Assembly (NCBI RefSeq): GCF_026339955.1
Contig: NZ_JAPEPW010000009.1
Location: forward strand, 1-51,117
Direction of reading: 5' to 3'
DNA from: Streptomyces sp. NBC_01549
GTDB taxonomy: Bacteria; Actinomycetota; Actinomycetes; Streptomycetales; Streptomycetaceae
Length of the DNA stretch: 51,117 bases
In this document: positions 46,137 through 51,117 of the stretch, piece by piece
How the letters are laid out: each line of letters begins with the position of its first letter
Numbering within the stretch: position 1 is the stretch's first letter
Notes under the pieces: model-generated
Databases searched by the model: none
What the model was told of the DNA's origin: nothing
What the model saw: only the letters and a program-made list of their open reading frames with translations
Position numbers and translations under genes: made by a program

Positions 46137-49100
46137 TCAGTCGGCGAGCGCGGTGTGCACGAGCCCCACGCTGCGCCGGGTGACCAGCTGGGCGCGGCCG
46201 GCCGGCAGGCTGCGGGGCTTGGCCTCTCCGAGGAACTTGCCCTCCTCCTTGGGGTAGGAGAAGAGCAGGGCCGGGGTGCCCAGTTCCCACAGCCGGCGGA
46301 CCAGGGGGTCGCCCGCGGCGCGCATCGCTCCGGATGTGGAGCGGGCGGCGATGACGTGAAGACCGATGTCGGCGCCGTGCGAGAGCAGCGGGACGAGTGG
46401 CGCGACGGGGGACTCCACCCCCGGGCCTCCGGCGAAGTACTCGTAGTCGTCGATGACGACGAACAGCTTCGGGCCGCTCCACCAGTCGCGGCGCGCCAGT
46501 TGTTCGGGGGTGATCTCGGCGCCGGGCATCCGTTGGCGCATGGAGACCACCGCGTTGGCGATGAGCCCCGACAGGGTAGGGGAGTCCACCGCGAAGCCCG
46601 CCCGGTAGGCCTCGGGCACGGCTTGGAGCAGCCCGCGCCTGGGGTCGGCGAGGAGGATGCGGGCTTCGTCCGGGGTGTAGCGGCTGGTGACGGCGTTCAC
46701 CATCAGACGCAGGACGTTCGTCTTCCCGGTCTCGGAGTCGCCGAAGACGAGCAGGTTGGGGGTGGTGTCGAAGTCGTGCCACACCGGTGCGAGCCGGCGT
46801 TCGTCCAGGCCGAAGCAGACCTCCAGGTCTCCGGACGGCGCGGGCAGTTCCCGCGCGGGCAGCCGGGTGGGCAGCAGGCGGACGGGGGGTGCCTTCCGTC
46901 CGGTCCAGAAGGTGTCGATCTCGGCGGTGGCCGCTTTCGTGGCGGCCGTCAGGTCGTCGGTGCGGGAGGAGCTGTCCAGACGGGGCAGCGCGGACAGGAA
47001 GTGCCGCTTGTCGTGGATCAGTCCGCGCCCGGGCTCGTTGTCCGGAACACCGGCCGCCACCCTGGATCCGTGCTCCGACTCCATGGGATCGCCGAGCCGC
47101 AGTTCGAACTTGGTGCTCAGCAGGTCGCGCATCCGGGACCTGATCTCGGACCAGCGGACCGCGGAGATGACCACGTGGATGCCGAACGACAGTCCGCGTG
47201 CGGCCAGTTCGGAGATGCGTCCTTCGAGGTGCTCGAAATCGTTGCGGAGCGTGAACCAGCCGTCCACGACGAGGAACACATCGCCGTAGGGGTCCTCGAT
47301 CCGGCCCTCGGCGCGTGCCCGCCGGTAGGCGTGCATCGACTCGACGCTCTGCTCGGTGAACGTCTGCTCGCGCCGCTCCAGCAGCTGGAAGAACTCCTCG
47401 ACCGTGCGGCTGACCCGGTCGCGGTCCAGTCGGGTGGCCACGGAGCCGACGTGCGGCAGGCCCGCTATGGAGACCAGACCGCCGCCCCCGAAGTCCAGGC
47501 AGTAGAACTGCACTTCCTGCGGGGTGTGGGTCAACGCCAGCGAGAGCATGAGGGTGCGCAGCAGGGTCGATTTGCCGCTTTGCGGGGCACCCGCGACCCC
47601 GACATGCCCGTGTGCTCCGGACAGGTCGGCCACCAGCAGCTCACGCAGCTGCTCGAAGGGGCGGTCCACCATGCCGAGCGGCACGCGCAGCCCGCCCGCC
47701 GGGTAGCCTCCGGCGGTCATGCCCCGCGTGGGGTCCGGCACGATGCCGGGCAGCAGCTGGTCGAGGCTGGGCGAGACCGCGAGCGGCGGCAGCCACACCT
47801 GCCGGGCAGCCGGGCCCGCTTCGTGCAGCCTGTCGACGAGGACGTGCAGCAGACTGTCCTGGTCGTCGTCGGCGCCGGCGGCAGGCCGGGCGGGTTCCGC
47901 GGCCGGCAGCGCCGCCACCGGCTGGAGCTCCTGGGGGCGCTGCTCCAGGCCGAACGGCACCACCTCGTCCGCGGCGCGCACCGGATCCCCTCGGCTCTCG
48001 GTCTCGGCAAGGGGTGCGGGCCCCGAGACGTAGGCGGCCTTGAACCGCACCAGGTTCACCGTGTCGATCTTGAGGAAGCCGTTGCCGGGCGCGGACGGCA
48101 GCTCATACGCGGCCGCGACGCCGATGACACTGCGGGACTCCATGGAGGAGAAGGTACGCAGCGCGACGCGATACGACAGATGCCCTTCGACCTTGCTGAT
48201 CCGGCCCTCGTCCAGCCGTTGCGAGGCCAGCAGGAGATGGACGCCGAGGCTGCGGCCGAGGCGTCCGATGGAGACGAACAGCTCGATGAACTCCGGTTTG
48301 CTGGACAGCAGTTCGGAGAACTCGTCAACGATGACGAGGAGCGAGGGCAGGGGGGCGAGGCCCGCGCCGGCGAGGCGGGCCTTCTCGTACTCGTAGCTCG
48401 ACGCGTAGCCCGCCTCGCGCAGCAGTTCCTGCCGGCGGACCATCTCGCCGTTGAGGGAGTCCCGCATCCGGTCGACCAGGTGGAGTTCGTCGGCGAGGTT
48501 GGTGATGACGGCGGAGGTGTGGGGCAGCCGGTCCATGCCCAGGAAGGTCGCGCCGCCCTTGAAGTCGACCAGGACGAAGTTGAGCACCTCGGAGGAGTGG
48601 GTGGCGGCCAGGCCGATGACCAGGGTGCGCAGCAACTCGCTCTTGCCGGAGCCCGTGGCACCGATCAGCAGGCCGTGCGGTCCCATGCCGCCCTGGGCCG
48701 ACTCCTTGAGGTCGAGTTCCACCACCTCACCGTCCTCGCTGACGCCGATGGGCACCTTGAGGCGGGCGTGCTGAGGGATCCGGGCCCGCCACAGGGGCAG
48801 TACGTCGTAGCGGCGCGGATCACGGATGCCGAGCAGGGTCGTCAGGTCGAAGTCGGACTCCAGTGGCCGGTCCACCTCGATCACGTTGCCGCCGGTACGC
48901 ATCGGGGCGAGCACCCGGGCCAGCGTCTCCGCCTCCGCGGTGCTCAAGGTGTCCATCTGGGCGCGCACCGTGTCCGCGCCCGAGGGGAACTCGACCTGCC
49001 CGTCGTCCCGTGCGGTCAGCCGGAGCACCTGCGGACCACCCGGCATCTCTCCGGTCAGGTCCAGGAGGACCACCCCGCGCAGTCCCGTGCGCAGCCGCGC

Positions 49101-50084
49101 CGTCTCCGGGACGCGGGCCCGGTAGGCGATGACCACCACGAAGGGCTCCGCGACACTGGGGGACGCGTCCGGCTCATGGTCGGGGCGCGCCTGCACCTCG
49201 TCCCCGAGGAGACTCAGCAGCGCGTCGGGGTCGTCGGCCGCGAGCCGCAGCGGCCCCGCGGTGTCCTGCTCGGTGGGGTGGGCGTTGTGCGGCAGCCACT
49301 TGATCCAGTCCCACTCCTCCTGCCCCACCGCGTCGGTGAGGAGCGCGATACGCAGTTCGTCCGGTGAGTGCAGCACGGCCAGCTGCCCGACGAGCGCCCG
49401 CGCCAGGGCGAGCGCGGCCTGTCCCGACCCGGCGAACTCCACGGCCGTGAAACGCCGAAGGGGTACCGGCAGGGGCAGGTGCGTGACCGTCTGGTAGGCG
49501 TGCACGAACCGTCGCAGCGAAACCGCCGACAGCGGCTCCAGGTCCTCGACGGGCTTGGTCTGCGGTGGGATGAACTCCAGCGCGGCGCGGCGCGGGCCGA
49601 GCCCGATCCGCGCGGCCGCGAAATCGTCCGCCCCCGGCCTCCGCTCCCACACCCGGGGCCCCAGAGCCACCAGCCACAGGTCACGCGGGTGGGGGTGGTC
49701 CCAGTGCGCGGCGGCCCGCTGCTCGGCCGCCGCCTCGCGCGCCCGCTCACGCAACTGGTTCAGATACCTGAGGTAGTCCCGCCGCTCCGCCCGCATCTGC
49801 CGCTTGCGCTGGGCTCCGGCCCGGCCCATCTGGGCGACGCCCATGCCGAGCATGGCCACGCCCATCATCCCGGACATGAGGTACGTGGACAGGGACCCGC
49901 CCTGCGTGCTGTACATCATCACCATCGCGCCCGACATCAACGCCATGGGCAGATACATCATCACGGAGCTGAAGTCGGCGGTGGCGGGCTCACCCAGGAT
50001 GGGCGGCTCCGCCAGCTCGACCTGCCCCTCCGGCGCCTCGGGGCCGCCGGCGCGCGGCTTCCGCCTGACGACCTGGGTACTCAT
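46137..50084 (-). CDS. eccC: Type VII secretion ATPase EccC (fused EccCa-EccCb)
   Basis: A 1315-aa FtsK/SpoIIIE-type motor that recognises and exports ESX substrates. Two transmembrane helices lie near the N-terminus (about residues 38-85). Three ATPase modules follow: D1 with GATGSGKSE (K481) and Walker B LLVIVDEF; D2 with GAPQSGKST (K838) and VFLVVDGW; D3 with GDSETGKT (K1121) and LFVVIDDY. Only D1 has the full DE Walker B, as in the family, where D2 and D3 mainly bind substrate tails. The start is placed at ATG 50084 (MSTQVVRRKPRAGG, AGAGG upstream); the frame runs 36 codons further but lacks family resemblance there. First core gene of the operon. Confidence 0.96.
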   Translation of the reverse strand: MSTQVVRRKPRAGGPEAPEGQVELAEPPILGEPATADFSSVMMYLPMALMSGAMVMMYSTQGGSLSTYLMSGMMGVAMLGMGVAQMGRAGAQRKRQMRAERRDYLRYLNQLRERAREAAAEQRAAAHWDHPHPRDLWLVALGPRVWERRPGADDFAAARIGLGPRRAALEFIPPQTKPVEDLEPLSAVSLRRFVHAYQTVTHLPLPVPLRRFTAVEFAGSGQAALALARALVGQLAVLHSPDELRIALLTDAVGQEEWDWIKWLPHNAHPTEQDTAGPLRLAADDPDALLSLLGDEVQARPDHEPDASPSVAEPFVVVIAYRARVPETARLRTGLRGVVLLDLTGEMPGGPQVLRLTARDDGQVEFPSGADTVRAQMDTLSTAEAETLARVLAPMRTGGNVIEVDRPLESDFDLTTLLGIRDPRRYDVLPLWRARIPQHARLKVPIGVSEDGEVVELDLKESAQGGMGPHGLLIGATGSGKSELLRTLVIGLAATHSSEVLNFVLVDFKGGATFLGMDRLPHTSAVITNLADELHLVDRMRDSLNGEMVRRQELLREAGYASSYEYEKARLAGAGLAPLPSLLVIVDEFSELLSSKPEFIELFVSIGRLGRSLGVHLLLASQRLDEGRISKVEGHLSYRVALRTFSSMESRSVIGVAAAYELPSAPGNGFLKIDTVNLVRFKAAYVSGPAPLAETESRGDPVRAADEVVPFGLEQRPQELQPVAALPAAEPARPAAGADDDQDSLLHVLVDRLHEAGPAARQVWLPPLAVSPSLDQLLPGIVPDPTRGMTAGGYPAGGLRVPLGMVDRPFEQLRELLVADLSGAHGHVGVAGAPQSGKSTLLRTLMLSLALTHTPQEVQFYCLDFGGGGLVSIAGLPHVGSVATRLDRDRVSRTVEEFFQLLERREQTFTEQSVESMHAYRRARAEGRIEDPYGDVFLVVDGWFTLRNDFEHLEGRISELAARGLSFGIHVVISAVRWSEIRSRMRDLLSTKFELRLGDPMESEHGSRVAAGVPDNEPGRGLIHDKRHFLSALPRLDSSSRTDDLTAATKAATAEIDTFWTGRKAPPVRLLPTRLPARELPAPSGDLEVCFGLDERRLAPVWHDFDTTPNLLVFGDSETGKTNVLRLMVNAVTSRYTPDEARILLADPRRGLLQAVPEAYRAGFAVDSPTLSGLIANAVVSMRQRMPGAEITPEQLARRDWWSGPKLFVVIDDYEYFAGGPGVESPVAPLVPLLSHGADIGLHVIAARSTSGAMRAAGDPLVRRLWELGTPALLFSYPKEEGKFLGEAKPRSLPAGRAQLVTRRSVGLVHTALAD

Positions 50085-50544
50085 CTGGAAACCTCTCGCG
50101 GGAACGCGGGACCTACTCGGGATCACCGTAGGAACGAAACGCTCGGAGAAGGGGTTCGAAGTCGATGGTGGGCCCCAAGAGGAACCTGACATGACCCGTC
50201 AGGACCCGCCAGGAGCCGTGGCCGGCCCACCGGCGGGCAGCGGGGGCAGCGGCGGGCAGCGCGTCGTACACGACGCGGCACCGTGTCCGCGGCCCAGCCT
50301 GCCCTGGGCCGGTGCGGTCAACAGGCCACTCAGGCCCCGCGGGGCATGCGCCCGGCCGGGAACGCACGGCACGTCCCGGCCCTCCTCGGCGGCCAGGTCC
50401 CGGCCGACAGGACCGCCACACGCCGGACCTCTGGAGCCGGCACCCGTGGCGGAGGCCACGCCCCGCACGCCGTTCCACACGGGCACCCGGGCGCGGGAAT
50501 CGCCGTCGGCCCGGAACCGCCGTCGGCCCACCGCCGGCTCAGGC
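50085..50544. other. 460-bp gap upstream of eccC; control region, possible tiny ORF
   Basis: Expected to hold the promoter of the T7SS operon. An inverted repeat CCTGAC (50185-50190)/GTCAGG (50198-50203) lies about 100 bases before eccC. A minus-strand frame ending at 50113 with TAG has a protein-like end (GPTIDFEPLLRAFRSYGDPE), and a GTG inside it would give a 51-aa product, but no clear ribosome site or family supports it. No mycosin gene is present. Confidence 0.5.
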
Positions 50545-51117
50545 TCACCGCGGTCCCCGGTGCCGCTCGAGCCAGGCCAGGAACGTGCCGAGCGGGGGCC
50601 GGTGAAGCTGCCCGCCGAACCCCCGCGCCGTGCCGAGCAGGCGCCTGTACGCGGCCCGGCGGGCCTCCTCCGAGGCACTCATGATCGCTTCGCCGTCCTG
50701 GGCGCGCAGCAGCGCGTCCATCAGGGACAGCGAGAAGCCATCGGCCGACAACTGCGGGTCCGCCAGCCGCATCTCGTCCACGGCCACACCGCCCGCCAGC
50801 AGATCGAGGTATTCGGGGCGGTCCTCCACCGCACGGCCGAAGGTGTGCCACACCCAGCGCATGAGCAGCAGCAACGGAGGCACGTCGTCGCGGCCGCTGC
50901 CACTCGCGTACGCCTCGGGGAGGCCGAGCCGTCGCGCGGTCCGCCTGAGTTCCGCTGTATCCGGCTCTGCCCGGAACTCGTGAATCTGGGGTACGAATCC
51001 AGGAGGGTCGTCATCGTTCGGCTCAAGTATGAGCCTCGTCCACAATCTTCCCTCGCCTCCAGCAGTGTCGACCCGCCGCCTGGACGTCCCGATGCGCCGA
51101 TCGGGTGCCCACACCTT
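50545..51117 (-). CDS. C-terminal part of a large protein related to the giant gene's His/Cys region (cut by window edge)
   Basis: The frame is open to the right edge (first complete codon Lys at 51117), so the 190 visible residues are the end of a longer protein. The edge begins with VWAPD, matching VYAP just after C2247 in the giant protein. A further segment, AVEDRPEYLDLLAGG...EMRLADP, aligns with AVEDRADYPLLLEGA...RMRLNDP around residue 2356 of the giant. This shared order indicates a second member of the same family. It ends with TGA at 50545, 460 bases before eccC. A GTG at 51114 should not be taken as the true start. Confidence 0.85.
   Translation of the reverse strand, partial: KVWAPDRRIGTSRRRVDTAGGEGRLWTRLILEPNDDDPPGFVPQIHEFRAEPDTAELRRTARRLGLPEAYASGSGRDDVPPLLLLMRWVWHTFGRAVEDRPEYLDLLAGGVAVDEMRLADPQLSADGFSLSLMDALLRAQDGEAIMSASEEARRAAYRRLLGTARGFGGQLHRPPLGTFLAWLERHRGPR

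Noticed and set aside
45447..49367. Plus-strand open frame of 1306 codons opposite eccC/eccD
   Set aside because: Shadow frame created by G/C third-position bias of eccC; no recognisable motif.
50085..50192. Upstream start for eccC at 50192
   Set aside because: The extra 36 residues have no family resemblance; the ATG at 50084 has a ribosome site and starts an EccC-like N-terminus.
50113..50478. 121-codon minus-strand frame ahead of eccC
   Set aside because: Only its last 40 residues look protein-like and no ribosome site was found, so it is noted in the gap entry rather than called.

Overview
The window is high-GC actinobacterial DNA and almost certainly comes from a Streptomyces or close relative. 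Coding strands have strongly G/C-biased third positions, GTG and TTG starts are common, and the window carries a full actinobacterial type VII secretion (T7SS/ESX) core (EccC, EccD, EccB) with WXG100 partners. No tRNA, rRNA or CRISPR array was seen.

Left end (1-5575): a LuxR/NarL-type two-component pair on the minus strand (the response regulator is cut by the window edge; the kinase has PAS, GAF and HisKA_3 modules). Next is a one-carbon group: folD (plus), convergent with purU (minus) across a perfect 20-bp hairpin, and upstream of purU in the same operon a GcvT-fold protein resembling the tetrahydrofolate-dependent O-demethylases LigM/DesA. Together they could take a methyl or methylene group from a substrate through methylene-THF and formyl-THF to formate.

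The rest (6111-51117) reads entirely on the minus strand, right to left. In transcription order it holds: the C-terminal end of another large protein (cut by the right edge), eccC, eccD, eccB, a protein with a degenerate ADP-ribosyltransferase-like C-terminus, an EccA-like protein (beta-helix plus two CbxX-type AAA+ modules, the second degenerate), a WXG100-like and a WXG100 protein, a 188-aa helical protein, and a 1069-aa protein with a WxG-containing helical head and a Gly-rich repeat body. An IS21-family insertion sequence follows. Beyond it lie a YbaB/EbfC-like gene, a 104-aa EspC-like gene, a leader with four perfect 31-bp tandem repeats and two palindromes, and one uninterrupted 22.9-kb gene.

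That gene encodes a 7628-residue protein and is the most interesting object here. From N to C terminus it has a WXG100-like/hydrophobic helical head, a long Gly/Ala/Pro/Thr linker with small tandem repeats, a charged helical stretch, a His/Cys-dyad domain, about eleven divergent beta-rich modules, a second His/Cys-dyad domain with nearly the same His-Cys spacing, a TcdA/TcdB-type glycosyltransferase domain with a DxD motif, and a C-terminal amidoligase-type (COOH-NH2 ligase) domain. I infer a giant T7SS-linked effector or surface protein whose order of parts recalls large clostridial toxins. No immunity gene is visible downstream. The partial gene at the right edge matches a segment of the giant's first His/Cys region, so the T7SS core is flanked by two members of the same family.
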